A stretch of DNA of 64,000 nt from Sindora glabra (taxonomy: Eukaryota > Streptophyta > Magnoliopsida > Fabales > Fabaceae). The DNA is taken from the NCBI GenBank assembly GCA_020226215.1, contig CM035235.1, positions 74,425,283 through 74,489,282 of the forward strand. Reading direction: 5' to 3'. The notes below the pieces were generated by a model, which saw only the letters and a list, made by a program, of their open reading frames with translations, was not told where the DNA came from and did no database searches. How positions within the stretch are numbered: the first letter of the stretch is position 1; every line of letters begins with the position of its first letter. The position numbers and the translations under genes are program-made. Positions 48,477 to 61,800 of this stretch are shown one piece after another.

Positions 48477-51400
48477 CTAGAAGGTAATCTCACTTGGAGC
48501 ATGAAATGTTCTTCCTCGGCATATGGGTTCCAGATTTTCACCCGCATATGAACACAGTGGCGACACTTCGACACCTAGACAAGAATCAACCGACAACGAT
48601 GTCATATGATGCAATGGGGATTTGAATCAATCTAATTTTTTCACTGGTAAAGAAAACACACACACACATATTCCATCTCTGTTCCAACCAAACCCCCTGA
48701 AGATCTCAAATCCTACATGCTCAAATTCAAGGCCCCAACTCCAAAATAGTCAGCATTTGTTGGACTCATTTTCTCCTTTTCCTTCTCCAGTAAAGGCTTG
48801 AAATTCCATATGTTTTACGGAACTCGCAAAGTTATCCACATCAAGTAAAGGGCCTCCGTGTTTTCTTTTTCCTCTTTCTATCCTAGGTATAAATAACAGA
48901 AGAGGCATGCTTACCAGTCGCATACAAGGGCACTGAATGCGTCAAGAAGCCACCTGCTGCAACAACCCAGCGAGTGTGAAGTCGAAGAACAAGCAGCCTA
49001 GCACCATCTGGTGTATCAAAATTTGATCCATTTGCATTTTTGACTGGTGCAAATTCTTCTTCCCGTAATACCTGAACATGAAAGCATGTCGTGCCCATGA
49101 GCAGAAATAGCATCGTCAATCACCATTTTTATCAATTTAAGGTAAAATTTAGAATCAAAGTCACCTCAAAAAGTGCAGTCGTAGGAGCATATGGAAATGC
49201 ATCAAATATGAACTGTTCCAGTTTTAATCCCATTGTGTGTCCATGTATTGAAGGAATCTTCTTCTCTGCAAGATGGAAACTGCAAATAAAATCCATGAGT
49301 GCATCAACACCTAAATATATAAGATGGATAACTTACATTCAATAATAAAGTATTTTTCCCCCATCAGCGAATATGTAAGAATTTACAATTAGTTGCTTTT
49401 CTCTCTATCCTGAAATCAAATTGCCAATTGACTTCCAAACCCAACCATGCCAACCTCAAACTCAGGGCTCACTTATAATTAAACACAGATTTTATATTAA
49501 CTCAAGAATTGCTGATAATTAAATATCTCGTATCATAAAAGAGCTTATGATAGATCTTCCTAAGCACTTCAGGTTATCTGTGCAAATCACTACCATTACT
49601 TTATCTATTCATTAATTCATTGTATCAATATATACCAATATGATGCTGGAACTTGGTTACATAACTAAGGCTACAGGATTGCCCGTGTTGCAATATATAA
49701 ATTTACTCATACTTGGAATTCATATATCAGTGACAAAACAGATGGTCAAATGAATAATGTGAAAGAGAAGAAAGCCATATTCATACATGCTATCTTTCTC
49801 TAAACCATTTGCCACTTGATTCAGAAAATCCAGTGTAAACATGTGTAAGCACACCTGAAATCAAGGTTAAAAGTGAATTAGTAAAAATTGAAAACGCAGG
49901 CAGCAATGACTAAATTTTCCAATGGGAGCACCATGTTTTCATTTGATTATTTATAATACTTTTCAACTGAAGCAAACACTAATAAATTAAAATGTTAATG
50001 GTAATATGCACATTTTTTTTATTATTATTTTGAAGCGCAAAGTATACCCACATTTCAGAACTAGGTAAAAGTGCTCAAAACAGGAGGAGAGGAACCAAGA
50101 TGATTGCCAGACTTAACAGTTTTAAGCATTTTAACTACTTGATAGAATAAATCATCACATTAAACCAGGAAATCTATCTAGATAGTAGCAACAGAGTCAG
50201 AACCATTTGCCATCCAAAAGGCTTCAACCATCTTGTTCCTGGATAATGGAGTGATCATTGAGAAAGATTGTAAGGTAGATTTGGAGGCTATCTCTGGGAT
50301 TATTAGCTGCCATTGGAAATTCCAAGCTGTAGTAGATTTAATTGCTTTTCAACATAAGCTTTAAATTATGTTTCTGTTGTTTTGTGTAATAGGCTTCGCA
50401 AAAATGTAGCTCATGAGAGTGCACAGTAGTATTTAATGCTACATAGGAAGTGGGATTGGTTTCCTCCTCTTGAAGGTTCTCCCTACTATTGATGCTGTTG
50501 TTTCTCATGACAAGGCTTCTGCCTTTTCTTAACGAATGATTATTGCATGGCAGTGCAAATAAAATAGATAACAGGTTGCAGACTCTCAGGAAGTGTAAAA
50601 ACTGCTTTAGCCCTAAGTTTCTATTCTGGAAGAGAGATTTAAAAAGAAAAAAAAATGAGTAAATGATTTACAGCAAATGAAGATCCTCCATGCATGAGCA
50701 AAGGGAATGCAGAAAGTAGTACTTGGAGGGATAAAATAGCAAAAACAAACTAACATTACTCCAACAAAAACGCAGGCGACCAGTCTGTTGATTGACTGCA
50801 GAAGCTAGTGATGGATCCATCTCGCTGTATTCAACCACAGTAAGAGGTCCACCTTTACCCCGTCGAACAAACACACCAACCTTTTCTTGGGGATATGCCT
50901 ATTATACAATAAGAAATCAATAATGAGCATAAAAAAATGAAAAAATAATTCTACCTACCATCTGCATTGGGCACAGCAAGCCTGAATTTTGATTCATGAC
51001 AGGAAGTTAGGGGCTCCATGCATATTAGGTTTCAACTGACGTGTAATTGACAATTGATATATGTAAACCACCACCCCCCCCCAAAAAAAAAAAAAAGAGA
51101 AAAAATGGTTTCCTTATCATTTTCCCTCCCTTTCACCTTAATTTCTCAACAAGAAGCATGTAGAAAACAGCAAAGGTGAATGCAAGAGAAACAGTTTGTA
51201 AGCAAGGAGAAACCAAAGGAAACTCCCTGAACACAAATCTAAATTCGATTAGTCATCAACCTAGTTGTTTCTCACAGCATCCAGGCCATGATACACAAGA
51301 ATAATCTCCCGCTAGTTACTCAATAATGAACTCCACTACAATACACATTGTTTTCTTTGAAAGCTAAATGGATTCTCACATTGGGAGACTATTTTATAGA

Positions 51401-54400
51401 GTAAATAGCTGGTCAGGAGATAATGAACTTAATTGGGCAGTTACCTTGCGAACAACTTTTGCAGCAGCGGCTACACCTTTATCAATAAAATAACCCAGGA
51501 AAACAGGGTCAGCAACTCGAACCTGTTTCACGAGTCATAGTTTATCAATAAAAAGTGACCAGAAAGCATAAATAACTTGAGGTAAAACAAGAAGCATAGA
51601 AAATCACCAGTGCATTGTCAACTCCATAGCAATCAATATACTTGATTCCTTTTGAGGCCATGTCTTCCAACAATTTTGAAGATTTCAGAGCTGAAAACAG
51701 AAGAGTATTCAAGTATTCTGATATGACAATTTGAGTACAGTCTTTACATAGGCATACATATATATATATATATATATCTACATCAGCATTCCAGTTGAAG
51801 ATATAACAGACTCAAATAAACCATGTGACACCTGAATATACTCCTCCATTCCCGTCAGGAGCCTTTGCTACCTGGCTTTAAAAGTATGGAATATCAAACC
51901 AACAGAGTTGCAAAATAGTGTCAAAGAAAGAAAGAAACTATAAGGCTAACAGGTAGCAAGAAAGCATAGAGGTTGCCACACCAAAAAATAATAATAATAT
52001 GAAAAAAAATTAAAATAAAAAACACTTCTTGTCAGTGCACTGATTGCCTAATTATATAGATTTACAGGCAATGAAGTAATTTAATGAGAAGGCAGAAAGA
52101 ATCAAATAGTGCTTCATCCTTCCATTACTCTATAAGCATTGAGTGTACATATGTTCAATAATGAAAAATATGCATCAAAGAGCTTGATCAATTTCCTGAC
52201 AATTTCACGCATTGGTGAATAAACATACTCATAAATCATCCTCTCCATCTTGTTTTGTCTAGTTTGTCTTTCAGAGCCCAATTTCCCATAATCAAGCAAG
52301 AAGTGAAAACATTTTGCCAGGACCAAAGATTTTTATTATGAACAAGGAATTCTCTGATTAAAAACAAAAATAAAGTTGAGGATAAGCAATACTCCCATTT
52401 TTATAAAAAAAGTCAAAACATCAGCAGAAGAAGATTGCAGAGAGAGGCAAGGAAGAGATGCAGCATTTTTCTTTGGCCTTTTTCCCCCAGATATCTGTTT
52501 ATATTGATGAAATCCTTTTAAAGGACACTGCATTTTGAAGACTCCAAGATAAACAAAAAGCCAAATTCAAGTTTCAACCAAATCCTGCTAAAACAGATGC
52601 AGATGCCCAAATTATGATGGGTTGAATTCATAGATCATTCATCACCAATCAAAAGCTGAATCCTTAAGTCTACAACATCTCAGCCACCTTATATTTCTGT
52701 CATCTTTAATAATGATAATTTAATAAGGAGTTTAGAAAGGTGAAATATGCATGCAGCTTGAGGCCCAGTAACAGAAAGAGACTGTACTCTATATGGAGTC
52801 TCCATAATAAGTCTACCGTCCTTTGAAACACATGGGATTGTTCCTTGCTGGAAGAATGTAACCTATTTTAAGGAGGTGAGTCCAAAGTAAGTAACCCGAT
52901 GTGCACTGATAAACAAATAGATTAGTAGAAGGAACAGATTCAAGAGACTCCTTACTTGGTCCACTTCAAGACCAAAATACTTGTGACTTTCGAAGAATTT
53001 GCGTGTTGCATCATCAGTAAATGGACTAGTCATAATATACCAGTGTATTTGCACCTTAGAAGCAGAACCTACAGTAGAAAAGCCAATATGAATGACACAG
53101 AAACTACTACCTGAACAAACTGAACTAAGATAAATGAGACTTACTCTCACTTGTAGCTTGAGCAGCTAGTCTCTGTAAACACAAAATTCGCTCAGCTTGG
53201 AGTTGGAAAAGTGACTTTCCAGATGGAAGTCCAATATCTAAAAGGAATTAACAATAAATGAACAGATGTTTTTATGAACCATAATCTCAAATATAATTTA
53301 GTCTATCAATATAATAAAGACGTAACCATATATCTCTCACAAAAACGCAAACAATGTTTTAGGTACTTTTGATCCAACTTTGCAGAAACTTAGTCAACAC
53401 AAAAGGGAAAGATTCAAGGAACTCAAAACAAATGTAATCAGTATGCATCAATATCACTGACACGTTTCTTAGCACTTTTCATTGTCCAGACGAAATAAAT
53501 ATTTTGTACTCAGATGCATAAATATTCAGTTCCCTTCTACTTTTCAAATGCAAATTCTAAGTTATTTCTTTTGCCAACCATGCCCAACATCTAACTATTC
53601 TTCTCTTTTCCTGATTTTCATATTTATGTAATTATGTAATGACATCCTGTTTATTTTTCAAGTAATTTTATTTAGACTGGTGTTTCTCCCTTCTGTGACC
53701 ATAACTGCACATAAGATCTCAATTGCATGATGTACAGTGTTAGTGAAAGGTCATCAGACTATACTTAAAAGTTTAACAAAGTCAAATGCTTTAACATTAT
53801 CTGAATTTCCTAAATTTTCAATCTGACAGTCTTGTTAGCTATAGATGAAAATCCTAACAAAAAGAAACTAGAACCACAACTATTTGCGCTCATCATCCAG
53901 TGAGATATACTCACTGAAACATCCTTTTGGATCTGAACTTCCAAGCCGAGTCCCCTGCAGTTATAGTGTTGGGACATTCTTGAGTCAGCCAAAGCGACAG
54001 ATAAGTTGATAATTAACAATATAAAGAAAGCAAAACGTAACTATACATGTTGCATACAACCAAGTTGGCTGGGGCAGCCGACTAATACAACAGGAATATC
54101 ATTCTGTGGCCAAACCAAGTGAATTTTGAAATGGGGGGGGGGGGGGCGGGAGATCTGCCTCTCACTGGTTAGAAGCCTAGTTTTTTTCATCAGATTGTTA
54201 ATAACATCTAACATAACACTACTCAGTGTTAGACCATTTAAACTCTAACATAACAATACTTAGTGTTAGACCATTTAAACTCTGCACTTTGGTTATGTTG
54301 TTTAATGATATTCCCCTTTTACCTCCTCCCCCCTCCCCCCCCCCCCCCCCAAAAAAAAAAAATGAAAAAGACTGATATCATGCTACTACACTTTTTCAAT

Positions 54401-56056
54401 AAGAATATGGCTTGTTTAGAGCTCATCATTTGCTAAAAGTTGGGCTCCTTCATTTAATCCGCATAGTAAAGTCAAGAGAAAAACATGAGCTAATTGCTGG
54501 CATTATTATGTCACATTTTATTGAGCTGAATATTATATGTTTAGAAAAACTTTGCAATCATTATTAACAATTATCCAAAAATACATGTACGTACAATAAC
54601 AGATAAAAAAGGATAGATAAATTTCAATAATGGGGATTTCCATATAACTAATCCAGATATAATGACTTTCGTGCACATGCAGGCTAAACCAGTATGAGCA
54701 TCCCATAAAGCTACTTTATTGTAATTATCAATTATAATAAATTAATAACGGTTTAGAATCTATGCTTTTCCTCTCTAAGATATGGATTACTTATTATTAT
54801 AAGTGAGCACCAAAAGTTCACATCATTCTATACTGCAACACATCAAAGCATCTATTAAAGTAAAAAAGCACCTGCTTTTACATTATCTAGTAAACCCATC
54901 TTTTTAGTTAATAATGCTTCTTTTCAGGCACTGTCATTGAGGAAGGTTAAAATTGCTGACACAAGTTTAACTTGTCTTCAATTATATCATTTCCAATAAG
55001 AGGCAACATTATACTCTCATAATGTTGACGGCAAGCAGAGAAATTACATTGCATTTTATCTTTATACCCCCTTGAGTTTAGTAAAGTTCATTGCATCTAC
55101 CTAAGAAAGAGGAGACAAAAAGAACAAAACAAACCACTTGATTATACCCAAAAGCCATCAAGTATGTCCCCAGCATTAGAGCATTTCAAATAACCCAGTA
55201 CAAACTGTAGAGAACTACCTGACCACCAGATAAAAGCAATACAGCTAATTTGCCATCTGCTGTAGCCTTCAAACCCATTTTCCACCATCTCTCTCTGTCT
55301 TCCTGGGATCTCTCCTCCACAGTGGACACGCTGCTCTCAGGTACAGGCTCGATAGCAGCTGCTGGAAGCCCTGAACAGATTTCACATAATGCCAATCAAA
55401 ACATACTTCCACTCAGTATAGGCAACTCGCGCATTCATAATTATGTGTAAGTACAGAGAATGATGATAGACCTTGAGATCGAAGTGAACATCGAATAATC
55501 CGATCGATCCTCGGTAGATCCAAACTCTGCACGATGAACAGAATGATTGCAGCAAAACCAATGATTCAAAATCAAATAAGTCAAATTCATTAAGCTGAAC
55601 ACGGTCAATTGATTTTAAACAGGAATTAATTAATATTCACACATGCTATACAAAATGAAAATGAAGAGTACAGTTATGAATCTATAGCTTCGATTTGCCA
55701 ATTTCGAATAATATAGCATTGATTCGATTAAAAAAAAATACAATATTCAGAAAAAAAAATACAATATTCAGAAAAAAAATGATATAAATATCTGCTTCGC
55801 ATAAAAAATTTCAGAAATAGAACGCAAATTTAGAATTATAAATTGGGTTTTCATTTTCCGATGACTGTGAAAGGAAATTTACTTCGATGTCTTTAACGAG
55901 GAGATCACGCTCTTCAGGGGATAGCTCGTCCCAGAGGGCAAAAGCGTCCTCTTGACCGAAATCCTTGAGCCTCTCGAGCAGAGCTTGTGGTGGCGGCGTC
56001 GGTGAAGAAACGCCATTACTGGCATCGAAGGCCATCGTGACCGAGGGTTCCCTCAT
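48477..56056 (-). CDS. UAP1: UDP-N-acetylglucosamine diphosphorylase (UAP), 15 exons, complete
   Basis: Cytosolic enzyme making UDP-GlcNAc from GlcNAc-1-phosphate and UTP, for N-glycans, GPI anchors and O-GlcNAc. Exons: 55883-56056, 55472-55526, 55219-55370, 53915-53954, 53145-53237, 52956-53068, 52788-52862, 51832-51871, 51608-51690, 51445-51522, 50755-50898, 49787-49854, 49165-49279, 48915-49071, 48477-48574. All junctions are GT-AG, the phases join cleanly and the product is 494 residues, near the ~500 usual in plants. Landmarks: MREP start, FGQEDAFALWDELSPEER (33-50), the nucleotide-binding signature LSGGQGTRLG (123-132), TSPFT (185-189), YGVDN (269-273), GGPLTVVEY (317-325), LTHSVPLYATG near the end. 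The start agrees with plant relatives. Exon borders were read by eye; the short exons 4 and 8 (40 bases each) are supported by phase and family match. A 3' half copy lies at 2790-5846. Confidence 0.94.
54133..54350. repeat. G14 and C16 homopolymer tracts in UAP intron 3
   Basis: A run of 14 G (54133-54146, then CGGG) and, about 190 bases on, C-rich runs of 6 (54328-54333) and 16 (54335-54350) followed by A residues. They are complementary, so they can pair in the transcript. On the coding strand the second is a long G-rich tract with quadruplex potential. The lengths may be affected by assembly or polymerase slippage. Confidence 0.75.
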
Positions 56057-56600
56057 CCCTCCAGCTCTCTCACTCTTCTCTAGGTGATTCCAATTCGAGA
56101 TCCCTGTTGGGTCTTGGTTTGGGGCGTTCTAGTTGTTGTAATGTTAGTTGGAGTTTGGAGCTGAATGGAGACAGAACAACAGAACAGTGGGGAGGAAGAC
56201 AAGAATCAATCGGTGGGCATTGGTAACCACCGTCTTGAATATGAAATGACGGAATCACCCTTAGTCCATTGCTTAAAAGCCCGGATTACGATGATAACAC
56301 TTGGCATTGTCCCATGATTACTTTTTGGGTAAACAAAGCGTATCTTCCTTATCAAAGAAAATGTTTTAGGTGTTTGCTGAAAAATGGTAAATTTATGTAA
56401 CCAATTACACGAGTTATCCGAACATGGTCGAGTGAGAGAAGTGCGGTTGGCGGTGGGAGCATGGGAGCGGCATATGGGTTGTCCGTACCTGCCCATTGAC
56501 TCCAACAGCTCCGGCCAACCCCCGACGTTCCGTTTATCATTGACAAAGAGACCTGCGTATCTTCATAGATATCATTTGCTTTCACAATTTTAATTTTAAT
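56057..56600. promoter_or_regulatory. UAP upstream/5' leader region
   Basis: Less AT-rich than the surrounding DNA for about 500 bases above the start codon, as expected for a leader and core promoter of a housekeeping gene. I see no convincing TATA box; no reliable transcription start can be set from sequence. Confidence 0.4.
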
Positions 56601-58676
56601 TCAATTAATCAACTAAATTGGATAGTCATGCATATTATATTTTGGAAAAGCACAAAATAATGATATATAAGCTTATCTTCTTAATATGGATTATATATAT
56701 ATATATATATATGAAACATTATATGAGCAATCATTTTAGAAATTAAAATATTCACAGAAAATTTCTTTTTCAACAAGGGTTTTTTTTTATATTTGAACAT
56801 CTTTCTCCATAAATAAGTACATTTTTCACTAAACAAACGCGTTGTTAATTATAAAATATGAAGCAAATGAGAAAATTAAGATAATAAATAATTCATAAGT
56901 TAAATAGGCACAGGCATAGGCATGTATATTTCACACTGTTCACGAATGATTATCTAATGTTACGGAATAGATCTAATTATCAGCGGTCACACTGTTGGTT
57001 CAACTTCCAATCGGAAGATACGGCACCCCTTGTTTGTTGGGACCTCATCCAATGATTATCAATTTATATTTGGCCAAAATTTTGCTCTGACAGGTTATTT
57101 CTTTGCAAACAGTATCGGTAAATTAAGCATCCATCCTCGTTCCCGAATTGTCCCTTGGTTTTGAAGGTGTAGTCGATGTGATTTCAGTGTGCCAACACAT
57201 GAATCAATTCACCCACCAAATGAGTTAAGATTAATGACATGAATCCATATCCATTTTGTTGAGCCGAGCCCATTGTTTTTTGTGGACCCGGCCCAGTTTA
57301 ACTCAGAGTACTAATGTTCCTCTTCACGAAGTGGGTTCTTCTTTTCAATAAAGAAAAAAGACAAAGGGGCCTAAGCCCAACAAAACAAGAAAACATGAGA
57401 TAGGAAGAAGGGAGTGGAATAGATTAGTCAAGCAGCTTCAAAGATAGTGTGAGAAGCAGTTAAAATGATAAGTCATATAATAATCATAAAATTCTATCTC
57501 AACTTACGTTGTATTTGCCTTTGAATTATATTCTTTGCACATGCACTCTTTGGACTTAAAAGTCAAGTATGAGATTAATTAATTAACAATTGGAAAAATA
57601 TTATGAAGAATAATCCCTCTGAAATCTCGGACCCCTAAATAATATTACATGTGAATTTAATTTCAAACAAATTGAATTAAATTTTAATTATTTTTAAGAT
57701 CGGATGCCTTCTGGGCCATAGTGACGATTTGCAGGCAGCTAAATCCCAATCTGCTGAGCATTGGATTCTTTGTCATTTATATTAATTCTCGTGTTTATAA
57801 TTAGTTTTAAAGAATGTTCTCCCCCCACCTGAATCTCTGTCATACGGAAATTAATGGGATTAAAAGGATCCAAATGGGACACGCCTCCCAAAGTTAGTGG
57901 ACGGCAACGCAACGCTATAATTTGGTACTTGGAGTCATTCAATAAATACAATATTATTATTCATTTTAGAATTCCAATAAAAATAAATATAGTTTGGGCA
58001 TTTTACAGTTACATGTATGTCTTTCTCAACTAAAAATGAAGAAAAGAAAGGACAGACAGGGCAACAGGGGGTACGATGGCTGTAGATAAATACAAAAGGA
58101 GGATGTTTTAGTCAAATGACGAGCTTAGAAACCGAGGGAGAACAACAGACAAACCAAGCCCTATGCTCCTAACACTGATGATGATGATGATGATGCTATC
58201 CTAGGTTTATAGTCTGAACCAAACAGTACATAAGGGCTATTACCTGCTTGGATTGAACACCCTTCGTTTTCGTGAAAAATATTTTTTTATAAAATATTTC
58301 ATTTATTTAATATTAAATAAAAAATTAAAATTTTACTTTAGATAAAAACTTATTTTTTAATTACTATAATATTAAGTATCATATTTTTAAATATAAATAT
58401 AAATAATATATTATTTCTTTATCAATATATGTGAATAAATTGTTTCTTTAAAAATATTTTTTGATAACTCAAACAAAACCTTTATTTCCATATAATTTAG
58501 AGATGCCTGAATTTTTCAACATGACAAGTTTTACTATTAAACTAATTTTATATACAAATCATCCATTTCATTTCTTTTTTTTTTTCTAATTTTAAACTTC
58601 AAACTTCAAATTCTTATGGCGAATTGACATAGATGGGCAAAATGCAAGAAAAAGATAAGCATATTTAAAGATATCA
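56601..58676. other. Intergenic, no gene seen
   Basis: AT-rich, with an AT dinucleotide run (about 56692-56711) and a GAT repeat (58177-58194). The part 57000-58230 is less AT-rich but has no long frame or recognised domain. 'gacccggcccagtttaactc' near 57284 resembles fragments of plant repeats. Confidence 0.5.
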
Positions 58677-58866
58677 AATTTAAATTTAATTTATTATTAA
58701 TATAAATTATTTTATGTTATTAATAAATAAAAATTAATATGTTATTAAAATAATAATATTTAATATTAATAAAAAAATTTAATATTTTTTATTAATATAA
58801 TAACATATAAATAAATAAATAATAATATAAAATTAATTTATATTAACAATAAATAAATTTAAATCC
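58677..58866. repeat. ~190-bp AT-rich inverted repeat (MITE-like)
   Basis: The left arm 'tttaatttattattaatat' and onward reads as the inverse of the right arm ending 'atattaacaataaataaatt'; the arms run about 70-80 bases each. It shares 'attttttattaatataata' with the modules of the insertion at 22357-23676. Confidence 0.6.
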
Positions 58867-61800
58867 ATTAGTTTTATAAGCCGTCAAAGTCACTTCATGT
58901 GAAAGTTACATACAAATATGTAGAGAATTACTTTTAAATATACAGGTTGGATTATGATCGGATATGAGAAAACCGGATCGAGAAAGGCATATTCTATTGA
59001 CAGGTGTTAGCTCACTGAAAGGCCACAGGTAAAGTTCTCACCTGCTTTGTCATAAAAATTTTTAATCGGGTTATGATATATATTAATTATCTTATTTTAA
59101 GAAAATAATTAACATATTAATAATTATCATAATTATTAAATTATATTTTTACTAATAATAATTGAATTAATAAATTATACACATATCATGATATAGTTAG
59201 AGAATATTATAATAAATATATAAAAAAATTTCCTAAGTTGGTGAAAAAACTTCTATAAAGTTTTCTAAGGTTACGATTAGTATAATAAAATGTTTGGTAT
59301 AAAATGGATATTTCATTTCATTTTTGGTATAATAAAATATTAATAGAATAAAATGAAAAAAATATTAATAGTAATAATAATACTTTTGAAAATAAAAGAA
59401 AAGATAAAATTGAAATCATATTTATATTAAAGTGTATTATACTTGAACCATTTTTGAATGTATTTAAAATATTATTTTAAAAAATATTTAATATCAAGAT
59501 TGATATCAATATATTTATTTTCCATTTTTACAAAAACAAATTAGGAACTAGAAATAAAGGAATTATTTAATTTTATTTGCGTTATTTAAATTAGAAGAGT
59601 AATTTTGAAATTTAGAAAAATTAAGGAATATAAAGTGGTAAAAAATCCCTTCAATCATCTTGGAAATGACTACTCTAACATTTGTGAAGGAAGGGGCAGG
59701 ACTTGCCAAATAAATATTTTATATTACATTCCACTCCATTCATTTTTACCTTATTAAATATACTATAAGTCATGAGGTTTTTCAATCAAATTACCATATA
59801 TGTATTAGTTATTCTATTTAAAAAAATAACTAGCATATTAATAATTATTATAAATATCAAATTATAATTATTAATAATAATTAAATAAAATAATTATATA
59901 CATATCATGAAATGATTATAAAGAATTTCATCTAATATTAATTTCTGACAAATTTTAGTTTACCTAGGATCTGAATTCTAAAAAAATTACCTTATTAAGT
60001 AAAGGAGAGTATATTAATATTCTAATTCATGGAATAATTTCTCTGCTTCATATATCACCAAGAAAAGAAAGGCATATTTTTGCAAAATTTTCATTATATA
60101 TTATATTTTTTTTCTTAAAATTAAAAATATTTTAAATTTCTTTATTACAACACTAACCGATAAGGTTATAGTTTTTCATATATTTATTTGTTGCCAAAAA
60201 AACTCATATATAAAACTATAAAATTTTGTACGAAGAGTTGTCTGTTTTATAACTTTTATGTTAAATTAGAATAAAAATTCAGAGCTCTTTTTGTTAAGAA
60301 ACACAGCAAAACCTATGTATTCCACTCTTTTTCATTTATAAATCAATTAACTTATGCCAAATTTATTCTATAAAAAAAAAGGAAAAGAAGACGCAAATTA
60401 ATGTTCTATCGTATTTTTACTAGAACTTCTAAAATAAAGTATTATTTACTTATTCACTGCAGAGCCTTTTTGAAAATTAATACGATATTGCAAAATTGTT
60501 TGAGGTCTAAAAATTATGTAAAAGATTTATTTCATAATATGTTAAAAATTTTAGATTTTTTTATCAATGTCGATAAAAAAAAAACTTATGGGAAAGACGA
60601 ATGATATAAATCTGCAGATAATACCTCCCAAGTTTTTTCTATCTTCTTTTTCCACGTTTTACATTCTTGAGGACAAGCATTTGCTCGAGTTTGTTTAAAC
60701 AAAGAAAAAACTGTTAATGAAGTAAGTTTAAAAATGATATATAAAATTAATATTTCTTAAAATAGGATATTTTAATAAAAATTGTAAGTACTAAAATAAA
60801 AAATTTTATCTTTATCTTTTGCAAATTAAAAGAAATTACCTATGCAGTGAGTGAGAGAATGGAGATCTAGGCTTGGTTGCATCACAAAATATCCCGCATC
60901 TAGCAAGGAACGTGAACTTTTTTTTTTAAGAGTAATAATTTGTTAAACATAGGTAAAATTGATAGTTTACGACGTGGAGAAAAATAATATTTTTAAGATA
61001 ATATTAAATATTAATATATTATTAAAAAATTCAACAAAACGATTGTGAGCTTCGGGTTGAGGATTTGGATTCTCATAATCTTAAATTTTTTAAATTATTT
61101 TGCTACACATAAAAGCCTTATGTTCGTCTTTACGTAAAAAAAAATAATTTTATCTTTACTGTTATAAGGTATTAATAAAATAACTTTTAAATTATTAAAA
61201 TAATTTTAGTAATCTTTGAATATCAGTCCAATTATGTAATTTATTTTTATTATATAGAAAATAAAAACTATATATATAAAAAGAAAATATTATAGAAGGG
61301 TATTATTCAAATATTATTATCTTGGATCTAATAATAATGAGACGATTATTTTATCAGAATTTTATAATTATAAGATGATAAATTCTATGAAGCTTTTAAA
61401 ATTTAAAAAACTGTAAAATTTTTAAAAAATATTTAAATAAAATAATTTAATTATATTTATTAATTTATTTAAAAATTTTAAATTTATTATATCTTTCTTT
61501 AAAGCTAATGATTGCACTTAGAAATTATTAATTTCTTTTTCCTCTAAAAAGAAATGGAGAGAGAGGATCCAATTGGGAACCTTTGACGGCTTTGAATGAA
61601 AAATGATTCAGAAGTTGACCATCTCCCTGATTTGACATAACAGGCCATATTTGCTAAGGCCCCTTTCAAAGCACTGACGTAACTTTTTCTTTCTCATTTG
61701 CAAACCTACAGGACAGGTACGCATGTTTGAAGAGAGAGAGAGAGAAATACATATATTATTTTTTTGAGAATTCTTGTCCGCTGTCTCGAAGTTGCGGCAG

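Larger units (their letters stand above)
44939..51546. repeat. Segmental duplicate, copy B (spacer + UAP 3' exons)
   Basis: Partner of 65-5870; see that block. It ends inside intron 9 of the intact UAP gene, which carries on with exons 9 to 1. Confidence 0.85.

Noticed and set aside
56206..56593. Frames of 69-99 codons above the UAP start on both strands
   Set aside because: They overlap each other in the promoter/leader and lack family similarity; better explained by the locally higher GC content.
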